The notes under the pieces were generated by a model. That model did not search any database, had not been told where the DNA came from, and saw only the letters and a program-made list of their open reading frames with translations. Below are positions 1-8,161 of a stretch of DNA of 64,000 nt, one piece after another. Numbering within the stretch: position 1 is the first letter of the stretch; the number at the start of each line of letters is the position of its first letter. The position numbers were made by a program, and so were the translations under genes. Source of the DNA: Shewanella pealeana ATCC 700345 (GTDB lineage Bacteria > Pseudomonadota > Gammaproteobacteria > Enterobacterales > Shewanellaceae); NCBI RefSeq assembly GCF_000018285.1, contig NC_009901.1, forward strand, positions 4,215,001-4,279,000, read 5' to 3'.

Positions 1-1
1 C

Positions 2-232
2 GAAAATAAGATTGCCGAGCTTGGTGCTGCTGTTGCGTACGAAGCCAAGACCTTCACCCGCAATCCAAACCGCATCTACTTAGTGGGTGGCGGCGCCATG
101 CTGATTGAAACAGCTATTCGTGAAGCTTACCCGTCGCTGGGTGAAAAAATCGTCATGATAAAAGATCCACAAGAGGCGCTATCGCGTGAGATCTGTTGCT
201 ACCACGCAGCTGATAGCAGCGACGCGGCTTAA
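2..232 (+). CDS. ParM/StbA-like actin-family protein, C-terminal fragment
   Basis: Only the last 76 residues are inside the window; the 5' end lies upstream. The visible part contains a glycine-rich loop (YLVGGGAMLIE) followed by AIREAYP, typical of the second nucleotide-binding half of ParM/StbA plasmid-segregation actins. Such proteins polymerise with ATP to push DNA molecules apart. The stop codon is 9 bp before the next gene, which has an AGAGG ribosome-binding site in the gap, so the two form an operon. The assignment rests on this short tail and general family knowledge. A chromosomal, plasmid-derived or cytoskeletal role cannot be decided here. Confidence 0.6.
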   Translation, partial: ENKIAELGAAVAYEAKTFTRNPNRIYLVGGGAMLIETAIREAYPSLGEKIVMIKDPQEALSREICCYHAADSSDAA

Positions 233-241
233 GAGGTAATT

Positions 242-982
242 ATGCGCATTCGATTCAATGTGGGCCTAGAGCCTGAGCTCTTCGACTCCCACAGCTACGC
301 CATTAAGTGCTTAAGGCTTTGGCAGCAAGAGGAAAAAGCGCGCAATGATGAGACCGATACAGTGCTACAGCGCCGGATCCAGTTTCATCGTGACCTGTAT
401 CTGTCGGGCTTATTTCTGCATGAATTGGCGCCGCAGTTGCCGTCCATGCTCACCCAAACCTTGCTGCAGGATAAGGTGAACTGCCAAACCTTGGCATGCC
501 AAATAAAATCGGCAGGCCTGAGCTTGGAGCCTGCTGCTGAGAGTGGCCTTTCAGAACCGCAGTGGCAAAAACTAAGCGCTATGCTAGAAGCCGCCAGTTC
601 GGCTAAGCAGCAAAGCGAGCCGTCTAACTTAACTGCCATTGAGCAGCAATTAGCCCAGCTACAACAGCTAATGCTTGACGGGCAAGAACAGCTAAGCTCA
701 GTGCTCACTCACGCCGAGGCAAGTCACGCTGCATCAAGTAACACAGAGTCAAATCAACCAGAGTTAGGCGCTGAAAATGGCCAGCAACAGGTAGATTTTA
801 CCAGCCAGTTTAATCAACTTAAGCAGGGCCAAGAAAAGTTAATGGCGCAGATGAAAAGCTTATCTAGCCAATTAGCTCAAGTATCTGGCACTGCTCTTGC
901 TAATAAGCCAGCTAATGACACTCCCAGTTTAGAGACTCAACTGGAACGCGCTAGACGGGTAAAATCCAAAGGACTCTGGTAG
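242..982 (+). CDS. Coiled-coil protein, putative partner of the ParM-like actin
   Basis: 246 residues, not recognised as a named family. The N-terminal 95 residues look globular and begin MRIRFNVGLEPE. From about residue 100 the protein is rich in Gln, Ala, Glu and Ser with heptad-like spacing (IEQQLAQLQQLMLDGQEQL), suggesting a long coiled coil, and it ends in a basic RARRVKSKGLW tail. It starts 9 bp after the ParM-like gene with an AGAGG site at suitable spacing, and a strong terminator follows. In ParM/StbA systems the second gene usually encodes the DNA-binding adaptor, so by position this may be the adaptor. No ribbon-helix-helix motif is obvious, so the role is inference. Confidence 0.65.
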   Translation: MRIRFNVGLEPELFDSHSYAIKCLRLWQQEEKARNDETDTVLQRRIQFHRDLYLSGLFLHELAPQLPSMLTQTLLQDKVNCQTLACQIKSAGLSLEPAAESGLSEPQWQKLSAMLEAASSAKQQSEPSNLTAIEQQLAQLQQLMLDGQEQLSSVLTHAEASHAASSNTESNQPELGAENGQQQVDFTSQFNQLKQGQEKLMAQMKSLSSQLAQVSGTALANKPANDTPSLETQLERARRVKSKGLW

Positions 983-1016
983 CCATTCTTTGGCTTTATA
1001 CCAAGCTTAAAAATAG

Positions 1017-1046
1017 AAAATCCACCTCGTTAGGGTGGATTTTTTT
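1017..1046 (+). terminator. Rho-independent terminator of the parM-like operon
   Basis: The stem AAAATCCACC / GGTGGATTTT with a 7-nt loop is followed by a T run, 35 bp after the stop codon of the coiled-coil gene. Confidence 0.8.
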
Positions 1047-1091
1047 GGCTTGAACTTTGCGTTCTTTAGCGAGCAAAAAGCAGAGCCAATA

Positions 1092-1143
1092 AAAAAGCAG
1101 AGCCGAGGCCGAATATCATCAGCCCTGCAAGCTCTGCTCTTTT
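1092..1143 (-). terminator. Probable terminator downstream of dsdA
   Basis: The inverted repeat AAAAAGCAGAGC / GCTCTGCTCTTTT encloses a 27-nt loop and gives a T-rich tail on the minus strand. It lies about 60 bp past the dsdA stop. The large loop lowers confidence. Confidence 0.5.
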
Positions 1144-1205
1144 GACGTTAGTAATCTAGCTCTACTAACTCTACTAACTCTACTAACTCGAACTTATATG
1201 AAAAA

Positions 1206-2531
1206 TTAGCTAGCCGATTGCCCTAGGTATTTCGCCATCTCTGCTGCTGGTACCATGCCGCCGCCTGTCGCCCACACTACGTGAGTCGCATTGCTCATCA
1301 TCTCAGGTGTTAGCCCCATACGCGCCTGATACTCGCTATCGCCGCTCACCCTAAGTGCGCCCGGCATACCCGCAAGGGCCGATGGTTCAAGTTCAATACC
1401 TTCACTCTTAGCCAATAGGCCAAGTAGGTCATACATATGCTGATCGCTTAAGGTGTAGTAACCATCTAGCATACGCTCCATGGCGCGGCCAACGAAACCT
1501 GAGGCGCGGCCTACCGCTAAACCGTCGGCAGCTGTCACGTTGTCGATGCCTAAGTCCTGCACGGCGATTTCGTCATGCAGACCCGTGTGCACCCCTAGTA
1601 ACATACAAGGTGAATGTGTCGGCTCGGCGAAGAAGCAATGAACGTTATCACCGAAGGCTAACTTAAGACCAAACGCCACACCACCAGGGCCACCGCCCAC
1701 ACCACAAGGCAGGTAAACAAACAGTGGGTGCTCGCTATCAACCTTAATGTCAGCTGCGTCAAACTGTGCCTTCAAACGCTCACCGGCAACCGAGTAGCCT
1801 AAAAATAGCGTGCGCGAGTTTTCATCGTCGATAAAGAAGCAATTAGCATCAGATTCAGCCGCCTTACGACCTTGCTCAACCGCTACGCCGTAATCTTGCT
1901 CATATTCAAATACATTCACGCCGTGGCTACGTAACTTGTCTTTCTTCCACTGGCGAGCATCTGCCGACATATGCACGCTCACGTTGAAACCAAGCTTGGC
2001 ACTCATGATACCAATAGACATGCCTAAGTTACCGGTCGAACCTACCGCAATGCTGTAACCGTTAAAGAAGCTCTTCATCTCTTCAGTGAACAGCATTTGA
2101 TAGTCGTCAGACTCTTTAAGCTTACCCGCAGCAATCGCTAGTTTTTCAGCATGGGTCAGTACTTCATAAATGCCGCCACGCGCCTTGATAGAACCAGATA
2201 TTGGCAGATGGCTGTCTTTTTTCAACATCAGCTGGCCTGCGATCTTCTGGCCGTATTTAGCTTCTAGCGCTTGCTTCATCTGTGGAATGGCCACCACTTC
2301 AGACTCGATAATGCCATTCGATGCCGCCGTCTCAGGGAAGGCTAGCGCTAGGTAAGGTGCAAAGCGCTGTAAACGTGCGCTGGCATCGGCCACATCTGTG
2401 CTATCTAAGCCAACATAAGGTAATGCTTCGGCTAAGTTGGTCGCCTTGGTTTCAAACCAGCTAACTTCTTCAAGCTTGATAAGCTGAGTCAGCAAAGGGA
2501 AGTCGTTTATCAGTTGTTCGGTGTTCATCAT
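1206..2531 (-). CDS. dsdA: D-serine ammonia-lyase (D-serine dehydratase)
   Basis: 441 residues, the usual length for DsdA. This cytoplasmic pyridoxal-phosphate enzyme converts D-serine to pyruvate and ammonia. Visible family motifs are [12 protein letters not shown] with the PLP-binding lysine near residue 115, the cofactor-phosphate loop [10 protein letters not shown], and the glycine-rich [10 protein letters not shown] segment. It lies 18 bp downstream of a GntP-type permease and opposite a DsdC-type LysR regulator, the complete D-serine utilisation set. The translated start MMNTEQL is preceded by GGGGAAC. The function detoxifies D-serine and yields carbon and nitrogen. Identification is secure from motifs and context. 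Confidence 0.95.
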   Translation of the reverse strand: MMNTEQLINDFPLLTQLIKLEEVSWFETKATNLAEALPYVGLDSTDVADASARLQRFAPYLALAFPETAASNGIIESEVVAIPQMKQALEAKYGQKIAGQLMLKKDSHLPISGSIKARGGIYEVLTHAEKLAIAAGKLKESDDYQMLFTEEMKSFFNGYSIAVGSTGNLGMSIGIMSAKLGFNVSVHMSADARQWKKDKLRSHGVNVFEYEQDYGVAVEQGRKAAESDANCFFIDDENSRTLFLGYSVAGERLKAQFDAADIKVDSEHPLFVYLPCGVGGGPGGVAFGLKLAFGDNVHCFFAEPTHSPCMLLGVHTGLHDEIAVQDLGIDNVTAADGLAVGRASGFVGRAMERMLDGYYTLSDQHMYDLLGLLAKSEGIELEPSALAGMPGALRVSGDSEYQARMGLTPEMMSNATHVVWATGGGMVPAAEMAKYLGQSAS

Positions 2532-2549
2532 TTCAGTTCCCCTTTAGGA

Positions 2550-3887
2550 TTAAATAACATAAGACAGTGCAAAAGTCGCAGCCAGTGCCACAAGTGAGGC
2601 AATAAAGGTCGCGCTGGTGTAATACATAAATGTTTGTTTCATTGTGGCGCCGGTGTACTGCTTAACCAACCAGAACAAAGAGTCGGTGACGATAGTGCAA
2701 CCTATAGCGCCAGAGCCGATAGCTAAGGTCACGATAACTGGGTTCAAATCTGGGTATAGCACTAATAACGGCGACACAATCGCGGTAGCGCCCATCATAG
2801 CAACCGTTGCCGAACCCACCGCCGCGTGCAAGATAATGGCCACTAACCAAGCCAGTAGCACTGGATGCATATCAAGGTTTGCCAAGATTTGCGCTAGGCT
2901 GTCGCCCATGCCGCTGCCACTTAATACGCCGTTAAACGCGCCGCCTGCACCGATAATCAGCAAGATGTTAGCGATAGAGGCGAAACAGTCTTCGGTTTTA
3001 GTCAGCAAGGTGCCCATGGTCATCTTGTTGCGAAGACCAAGCAGGTAATAAGCCACAAAGGCTGCGATAAACATCGCGGTGATTGGGTTACCAATAAATT
3101 CAAGGGTGGTATAAAGCGCAGTGCCCGGCTCCATGTACAGCTCGGCCACGGTTTTAACCAACATTAAAATGATTGGCAAAAGGATGGTGAACAGTGTTGT
3201 GCCAAGTGATGGCAACTCACTCTCTTTACGGGTTGAAACTTCACTAAACTCGGCAGGTACGCTTAAGTGTGGCAGCTTGTCGCCAAACAGCTTAAGGAAT
3301 AGTGGACCACCTATTAACGAGGCCAATAGACCGATTAGCAGACCCCAGATAATTACCGAACCCACATCGGCGCCTAGTGCATTAGTCACAAACAACGCTG
3401 CAGGGTGTGGCGGCACAATACAGTGCACAGCCATCAAGGCGGTACATAGCGGAATGGCAAGTTTTAGCAAGGATGTATTGGTTTTACGAGCGATAGAGAA
3501 AGCGAGTGGAATAAGCAATACCACGCCCACTTCTACGAACAAGGTGATACCGCAAATAAGGCCCACCAGCACCATGATCACATCAGGGCTTAGGTAACGA
3601 GATTTTAGCAGGGTGATACCAATTCGCTCAGCGGCGCCTGAGATCTCCATCATCTTACCCAAGATGGTGCCCAGACCGATTACGATAGCCAAGAAGCCTA
3701 AGGTGCCACCAATGCCTGACTCCATCGCCTTGATCATTTCAAGTGGCGCCATACCCATCATGCCGCCCACAAAGAAGCTGGCTAACAAGAGTGCCAAGAA
3801 CGGGTGCAACTTGAACTTAACGATGCTGATAACAATCAGCAAGATACTGCTAAGCAGAGTACCGATAATCCACAGTTGTGATTCCAT
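2550..3887 (-). CDS. dsdX: D-serine permease, GntP family
   Basis: 445 residues, almost entirely hydrophobic with about 12-14 predicted membrane segments. The N-terminus MESQLWIIGTLLSSI and the signature around GTLGFLAIVIGLGTILGKMM match the GntP/DsdX permease family, which symports D-serine or gluconate with protons across the inner membrane. It is transcribed first in the operon, 18 bp ahead of dsdA. The family alone does not settle gluconate versus D-serine, but the neighbours dsdA and dsdC make D-serine much more likely. Confidence 0.92.
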   Translation of the reverse strand: MESQLWIIGTLLSSILLIVISIVKFKLHPFLALLLASFFVGGMMGMAPLEMIKAMESGIGGTLGFLAIVIGLGTILGKMMEISGAAERIGITLLKSRYLSPDVIMVLVGLICGITLFVEVGVVLLIPLAFSIARKTNTSLLKLAIPLCTALMAVHCIVPPHPAALFVTNALGADVGSVIIWGLLIGLLASLIGGPLFLKLFGDKLPHLSVPAEFSEVSTRKESELPSLGTTLFTILLPIILMLVKTVAELYMEPGTALYTTLEFIGNPITAMFIAAFVAYYLLGLRNKMTMGTLLTKTEDCFASIANILLIIGAGGAFNGVLSGSGMGDSLAQILANLDMHPVLLAWLVAIILHAAVGSATVAMMGATAIVSPLLVLYPDLNPVIVTLAIGSGAIGCTIVTDSLFWLVKQYTGATMKQTFMYYTSATFIASLVALAATFALSYVI

Positions 3888-4127
3888 TGTATTTCTCTAT
3901 TAGTTAAAGGAGTGAAAAGGAATTAGAAAGTGGCGCTATTAAAGCCAATCAATGAAATGCTGACAAAAGATATAAATTGCGTTTCGCTTGAGCTAGATTG
4001 CGGCAAGCTGTATTCAATGGTCACAAAAATGGCTTTAACATGATCTAAGCTTCAACTGTGTTGATCTAATCAGCGTTAAAACGCGCCTTAGAGTAAAATG
4101 CTCACATCACAATTTGAGAAGTCAGTC
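3888..4127. promoter_or_regulatory. Divergent dsdX-dsdC control region
   Basis: This 240-bp AT-rich spacer separates the divergent dsdXA operon and dsdC. It contains two identical direct repeats TGATCTAA at 4041-4048 and 4062-4069, exactly 21 bp apart (two helical turns), a plausible binding pair for the LysR-type regulator. LysR regulators normally bind between such divergent genes. The link to DsdC is inference. Confidence 0.5.
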
Positions 4128-5069
4128 ATGTATTCCCAGCAAGATGTGTTCAGCAGAAGCCGCTTACTTAGCAGTTATCAACTGGCAAAACTGCATACCT
4201 TCGAAGTGGTGGCTCGTCACCAATCCTTTTCTCTCGCCGCCGAAGAGCTATGTGTCAGCCCCTCGGCCGTTAGCCATAGAATTAGCGCACTGGAGAGTGA
4301 GCTAGGCTTTAAACTATTTAGCCGCTTTCATCGAAGAATCGAGCTAACTGAAGACGGTAAACGGCTGTATTCAAAACTGAAAGACAGTTTAAAAAGCCTG
4401 AATCAGGAGGTGTTTGAGATTAAAAACCAAGAGGTGTCGGGTAAGCTGACTGTCTACTCTCGCCCCTCCATTGCCCAGTGTTGGCTAGTGCCTAAGATTG
4501 CCGATTTCAGCCGCCAGTATCCGGCGATCTCGATTAATATTTTGACGGGCAACGAGAATGTTAACTTCAACAGTTTTCATATCGACTTGGCGATCTACTA
4601 CGACAATCGCCCCCGCAGCAAACTGTTTTGCCAGCACTTGATGGATGAGACCATCATGCCAGTCTGTAGCCCTGAGTACGCCGCCGAGCATGATCTTATC
4701 GGCAAGCCTGAGCACTTGAGCCGTTGCACCTTGCTACACGACAACCAAGCCTGGGAGTACGATTCAGATTGTGATGAATGGAAGTATTGGGCCGAGACCC
4801 AGAGCCTCAGTATTGAAGATAACCGCTCAATCGGTTTTGACCGCTCAGACTTAGCCGTCATCGCCGCCATGAACCATGCCGGTATCGCCATGGGACGTGG
4901 TCAACTGGTGAGTAAGCGCATAGTCAGAGGTGAACTCATCGCCCCCTTTGCTGGCCAACAGGTAAACTGTGAGCAGACCTATTATGTGGCTTCCCATGAC
5001 AAAGAGCTCAACCCTAAGGCTAAGCTGTTTGTTGAGTGGCTAAAGCAACAAGCAAACCAAACTTTATAG
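4128..5069 (+). CDS. dsdC: LysR-family activator of D-serine catabolism
   Basis: 313 residues from the chosen ATG; an in-frame ATG at 4098 is also possible. The later start follows GAGAAG and gives the same N-terminal length as E. coli DsdC before the shared LAKLHTFEVVARHQSF segment. The N-terminal winged HTH includes SLAAEELCVSPSAVSHRI, and the effector-binding half carries SRPSIAQCWLVP and IGFDRSDLAVIAAMNHAGIAMGR, both characteristic of DsdC rather than LysR proteins in general. It is divergent from dsdXA and is expected to activate it in the presence of D-serine. Confidence 0.93.
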   Translation: MYSQQDVFSRSRLLSSYQLAKLHTFEVVARHQSFSLAAEELCVSPSAVSHRISALESELGFKLFSRFHRRIELTEDGKRLYSKLKDSLKSLNQEVFEIKNQEVSGKLTVYSRPSIAQCWLVPKIADFSRQYPAISINILTGNENVNFNSFHIDLAIYYDNRPRSKLFCQHLMDETIMPVCSPEYAAEHDLIGKPEHLSRCTLLHDNQAWEYDSDCDEWKYWAETQSLSIEDNRSIGFDRSDLAVIAAMNHAGIAMGRGQLVSKRIVRGELIAPFAGQQVNCEQTYYVASHDKELNPKAKLFVEWLKQQANQTL

Positions 5070-5112
5070 TACGCCTCTGTCATGAGGCCACTCATTATTT
5101 AGTTAGTAGCAA

Positions 5113-5447
5113 TCAAACTTCGTTTGATAAAAATCATTAAGTTAGACCTCATCTTACAATTAACGTCGTGGCGTTTCGACCACATGCAAGATTAAAAGCA
5201 TCAGGCTTCACCTGACCAAGGTCGTGAGCTTCCAGCTCACACTCGGGAAAAAGGGGATCAACAGCAATCCCCTCTTTCATCTCCCCTGCCGCCCCGACGA
5301 AGTTACATGCATTAGATACAAGCCTCATACTTATGGATAAATAGCTAACGCTTCCGATGGGGCATCCTGCCCCGCGAAAGCTACGCCGACATCCCTGTCG
5401 GCATTACGCGATTTATTCCAACGTAATTCGGCAACTTCGATGGGGAA
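5113..5447 (+). repeat. Hairpin-chain intergenic repeat, copy 1
   Basis: A 335-bp element made of consecutive short inverted repeats: TCAAActtcgTTTGA, GTGGC/CCAC, TCAGG/CCTGA, GTGAGCTtccAGCTCAC, AGGGGAT/ATCCCCT, GGGGCAtccTGCCCC and GCCGACAtcccTGTCGGC. It ends in CGGCAACTTCGATGGGGAA. Related copies lie at 22825 (split), 28970 and 29962. It begins 44 bp after the dsdC stop and fills most of the gap before zapE. No open frame worth calling runs through it. Nature unknown: RNA structure or a mobile hairpin element. Confidence 0.85.
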
Positions 5448-5680
5448 TTAATGTTCTCTGTGAGTCCAATATAACCAACTAGCTTTTTAGCTTATGGCTA
5501 AAACAAGTCATATTAGGAGTGCCCTATTAACCCTTTAATTAATCTTTACTCAACCCCTAGCATTTATACGACTTTCAAATTGGAGCATAAATTATTAAAT
5601 TTACTCACATTGACTGTTCCCCAATAGATGAGCGCGAGCTGATATAATCCTTAGCATCTCCAAGCCAGTAATGGAATGCT

Positions 5681-6202
5681 ATGACCCGCCAAGCTGCTAA
5701 CCTGTTGAGCCAACAGCAACAATTAATTGTCAGAGATGCTGAGACCAGTGTTGATGCCTGTACTGGTGTTGATCTTAATATTGCACGCCGCGGGCCCCTC
5801 GCGCGCTATCAAGACCTGGTCGAGCAGCAACAGATTATCGACGACGGCGCGCAGCACCAAGCCATAGCAGCACTGGAACGATTGCATCGGCAGCTCATTC
5901 AAGTGCCTCACACTCAGCAGCCTAGCCATGTTCATCCAGAGTGTCAGGGGATCTACATGTGGGGGGATGTCGGCCGCGGCAAAACCTACTTGATGGATCT
6001 GTTCTATCAAAGCCTTGAATGTGAAAGTGAAAGCGAATCTAAAACTGAAGTCCCCAAGCTCAGGCTGCACTTTCATCGTTTTATGGCGCGCATTCACAAA
6101 GAGCTGATTAGTGAGGCGGCGTCTCTAATCACATCTATCAAATCTCAATTAATGTTACACGTGTTGCCAGTAAAGGGTTTTACTGGTGTAACAAAAATAT
6201 GA
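5681..6202 (+). pseudogene. zapE: zapE 5' fragment (cell-division ATPase, AFG1 family), disrupted
   Basis: The N-terminal part of a ZapE/YhcM-type AAA-like ATPase, which associates with the Z-ring. It contains the family's ARGPLARYQDL-like entry (GPLARYQDLVEQQ), the Walker A segment MWGDVGRGKTYLMDLF and LRLHFHRFMARIHKEL. Homology stops at about base 6122-6124 (EAAS). The next 26 codons come from the inserted island and end at TGA 6200-6202. The rest of the gene resumes in frame at 21840 (SNRDPLKRIAKRV), so the two pieces form one gene separated by about 15.7 kb. The truncated product lacks Walker B and cannot be active as an ATPase. Confidence 0.93.
6154..6192. repeat. Inverted repeat at island left end
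   Basis: GTTACAC (6154-6160) and CCAGTAAA (6167-6174) are mirrored by TTTACTGG (6179-6186) and GTGTAAC (6186-6192), an imperfect palindrome about 30 bp inside the left border. The right border has the related string AGTAAAGAAGGTGTAAC at 21822-21838. These are candidate binding sites for the Gin recombinases. The assignment is inference. Confidence 0.5.
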
Positions 6203-6495
6203 CTTAAACTCATTGTCTCTCCATTCATATAACACCAATAAGTTAACTTTGTTACTAACTGTCGACTAACAATACAGTTTGATCAGATATGTACCTCTTT
6301 TAAGTTTCCCATAACGATATAAGCTTTAAAGTTTAATAATGTTGAGGCTCATTGATACTAACAAGGCTGCAACAAATGAATAAAGATTGATCAATCTCAG
6401 AAACGTGTTTGGACAGAAATTAGTTCGTGATAAAGCAGTCAAGATTATGAGTCTCATTAGGGAAAGTGGATATACGGTAACGCCTTGTTATGCGT
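6203..6495. other. Island left-end non-coding stretch
   Basis: AT-rich with no convincing gene. The segment 6454-6485 (ATTAGGGAAAGT ... CGGTAACGCC) resembles 13518-13553 at the end of the second cassette segment. The string GTTATGCG next to the stop of the last cassette gene looks like a remnant attC R'' box, so a decayed attC is possible at about 6470-6497. Confidence 0.4.
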
Positions 6496-7029
6496 TCACT
6501 CCCCAAGCACCCAATTTACTACGTTGTTTTGGTAATCCTTACTTGACTGTTGAAGCAAAGGCTCCTTGTTGAGCAGTGACAAAATTACAGAAATAGTGTA
6601 ATCACCAGCAGCAACCTCTTGAATAAGTTGGATCACCTGAGATTTAAAGTTGCTCTCATCAATTTTTGTATCCAAGCACCCAGTTAAACCAATAGTTAAA
6701 CTATGAGCTATTTCATTTCTCGCTTCTCTCGCAGCATGGAGGATATCTTTTACGGCATCAGCTATCGGAAGTGATTCAATATTTTTATATAGAACTCGGA
6801 ATTTACCTATCAATTCTGTCGCATAAGCCTCGAATTCCTGTCTATCAACGACCATTACAAACGAGTTTTTTAGTTCAAGATATTTCGATGTATGATCGCA
6901 CAAGTAATCAAAACGAGTTGCAACTATCAAACAACGTCCAAGTATTGCCTGTAGTTCTTCCGTATTTTCTGTAATTTCAAAATCATCTAAAAAGATATCT
7001 GGACTCACAATTTGCCCCTGACGCCGCAT
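6496..7029 (-). CDS. Cassette protein with HEPN-like RX4H motif, unknown function
   Basis: 177 residues from ATG 7029. The open frame continues upstream to 7065 but only through the attC site, so that extension is not credible. An initiation at the nearby TTG/GTG after GGGGCAAA is also possible. The protein is alpha-helical in appearance and carries AAREARNEIAHSL near residue 120, matching the R-X4-H signature of HEPN domains, many of which are RNases in toxin or defence systems. It is the last gene of an integron cassette array read on the minus strand. Whether it is a true HEPN fold is unproven; there is no partner nucleotidyltransferase gene next to it. Confidence 0.6.
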   Translation of the reverse strand: MRRQGQIVSPDIFLDDFEITENTEELQAILGRCLIVATRFDYLCDHTSKYLELKNSFVMVVDRQEFEAYATELIGKFRVLYKNIESLPIADAVKDILHAAREARNEIAHSLTIGLTGCLDTKIDESNFKSQVIQLIQEVAAGDYTISVILSLLNKEPLLQQSSKDYQNNVVNWVLGE

Positions 7030-7143
7030 TAAGGTGTGAGCAACGCAACCACTGAACTTAACCATACCACTTTAAACACGAAACCCAACGATGGAATTAA
7101 AAATGCCAAGCTTTGGGAGTCACTCTTAAATGCTTGTTAGCTG
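7017..7143 (-). repeat. attC site of the metallopeptidase cassette (VCR-like)
   Basis: An imperfect palindrome of about 125 bp, outer arms GCATTAAGGTGTGA and TCACTCTTAAATGC, with GTTAGC and TGACGCC boxes at the ends. On the minus strand it runs GCTAACAAGCATTTAAGAG ... CACCTTAATGCGGCGTCAG, close to the Vibrio cholerae VCR type. It is strongly similar to the sites at 8036 and 8957. The terminal R' box is degenerate. Confidence 0.8.
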
Positions 7144-7147
7144 AATT

Positions 7148-8005
7148 TTAACGCTTATTTACATTTATTTGATACAAAGCTTCTCCTAACATATCTGAGA
7201 AGTTCAGGTCGCTCATAGGAGCTATGTCTATTTTAGTCATAGATTGTAACGTCACGATACTCATTGCTTGACTGATTTCATCACCTATTTCAGAGTGTTG
7301 TGATAAGTTATCAAAAATACGATTACTCGCATCAGGATGAGTACCTTTAAAGCAAGATTTAGAATCTAGCTCTAAGCTCTGAATTGCTAACAATGCGATA
7401 GTTATACCAACAATACGTTTTTTTGATTCTGCTGCTATAGTAGAAGAACTTAGTATCCAATTGGTACTATATAAGTCAGCATCTTTTTCTTCTTGTATTG
7501 ACAAGGTATTAATTTCTAGAGAACTATGACCTAACTCAATATGTGCAATTTCATGCCAAATAATCCATCCTAAAGCACAAAGGAATATTTCCGTTGCTAC
7601 CTCCTGATCAATTTCCTCAACACTTATTAAAGCGCTAAAGTTTTTATTTGGGTCATAACTTTCCGCATATAGACTTTCTTTCAAATATTCAGTTAACTGA
7701 CTTGTTCCAGCATAACCATTAATAGTTTCCAAGTCTAAGTTTTGTTCACCATTCAATTGTGCCTGAGCGTATGCTTGATAAAGTAACCAAGCTTTCAAAC
7801 TAAACGTCCATAAATACTCCAAGCCGCCATAAGGGATCTTTATAACCTTTGTTTTTGTGTTAACACGAAAAGTAAAGCCTGACTCTTTCAAAAAAAGTAG
7901 CGAAAAGTCATGCTTGTTAGATAACTCCACTAGCTTACTTTCATTCTCAGGTGCAACTCGCGATGCAACTGCTGACATTAATTCAAAATGCTCTCTTGTA
8001 AACAA
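7148..8005 (-). CDS. Cassette-encoded zinc metallopeptidase, Lit/U49-like
   Basis: 285 residues. The central segment IIWHEIAHIELGH gives the HExxH zinc motif near residue 150, followed after about 20 residues by QEEKDADLYS, a suitable third-ligand Glu helix (ExxxD). This HExxH...ExxxD order and length are like peptidase family U49, whose known member Lit cleaves EF-Tu during phage T4 infection and stops phage growth. There is no signal peptide or membrane segment, so a cytoplasmic enzyme is expected. The gene is one integron cassette: its stop is 5 bp from its attC and its start 30 bp from the preceding attC. The metallopeptidase call is firm; the Lit relation is a family-level guess. Confidence 0.7.
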   Translation of the reverse strand: MFTREHFELMSAVASRVAPENESKLVELSNKHDFSLLFLKESGFTFRVNTKTKVIKIPYGGLEYLWTFSLKAWLLYQAYAQAQLNGEQNLDLETINGYAGTSQLTEYLKESLYAESYDPNKNFSALISVEEIDQEVATEIFLCALGWIIWHEIAHIELGHSSLEINTLSIQEEKDADLYSTNWILSSSTIAAESKKRIVGITIALLAIQSLELDSKSCFKGTHPDASNRIFDNLSQHSEIGDEISQAMSIVTLQSMTKIDIAPMSDLNFSDMLGEALYQINVNKR

Positions 8006-8035
8006 TGTATTGCTTCCTCTGAACTATGCTAATTC

Positions 8036-8161
8036 TGCTAACGCCGCGTTAAGGTGTGAGCAAGCCACCACTTAACCTAACTATGCCACCTTAAATACGA
8101 AACCCAACGTGGAATGAAAAATACCATGCGTTGGGAATCTGTCTTAAACGCTTTGTTAAGT
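8036..8161 (-). repeat. attC site of the nuclease-like cassette (VCR-like)
   Basis: On the minus strand it begins ACTTAACAAAGCGTTTAAGA (R'' box ACTTAAC) and ends CACCTTAACGCGGCGTTAG. The arms TTAAGGTG and the opposite TCTTAAACGC pair, with GTTGGG/CCCAAC inner stems. The stop codon of the upstream cassette gene lies inside the R'' box (TAA at 8156-8158), as is usual for cassettes. It is nearly identical in plan to the sites at 7017 and 8957. Confidence 0.85.

Noticed and set aside
385..708. 107-codon open frame on the minus strand
   Set aside because: Antisense to the coiled-coil gene, Ser/Cys-rich composition of a shadow frame, no ribosome-binding site.
5477..5492. AACTAGCTTTTTAGCT, also at about 14866, as an island att core
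   Set aside because: The string is a simple AGCT palindrome around a T run, lies outside the zapE junctions and can arise by chance.
6387..6572. 61-codon frame near the island left end
   Set aside because: Overlaps the 3' end of the HEPN-like gene and a probable attC remnant; no credible start or homologue.
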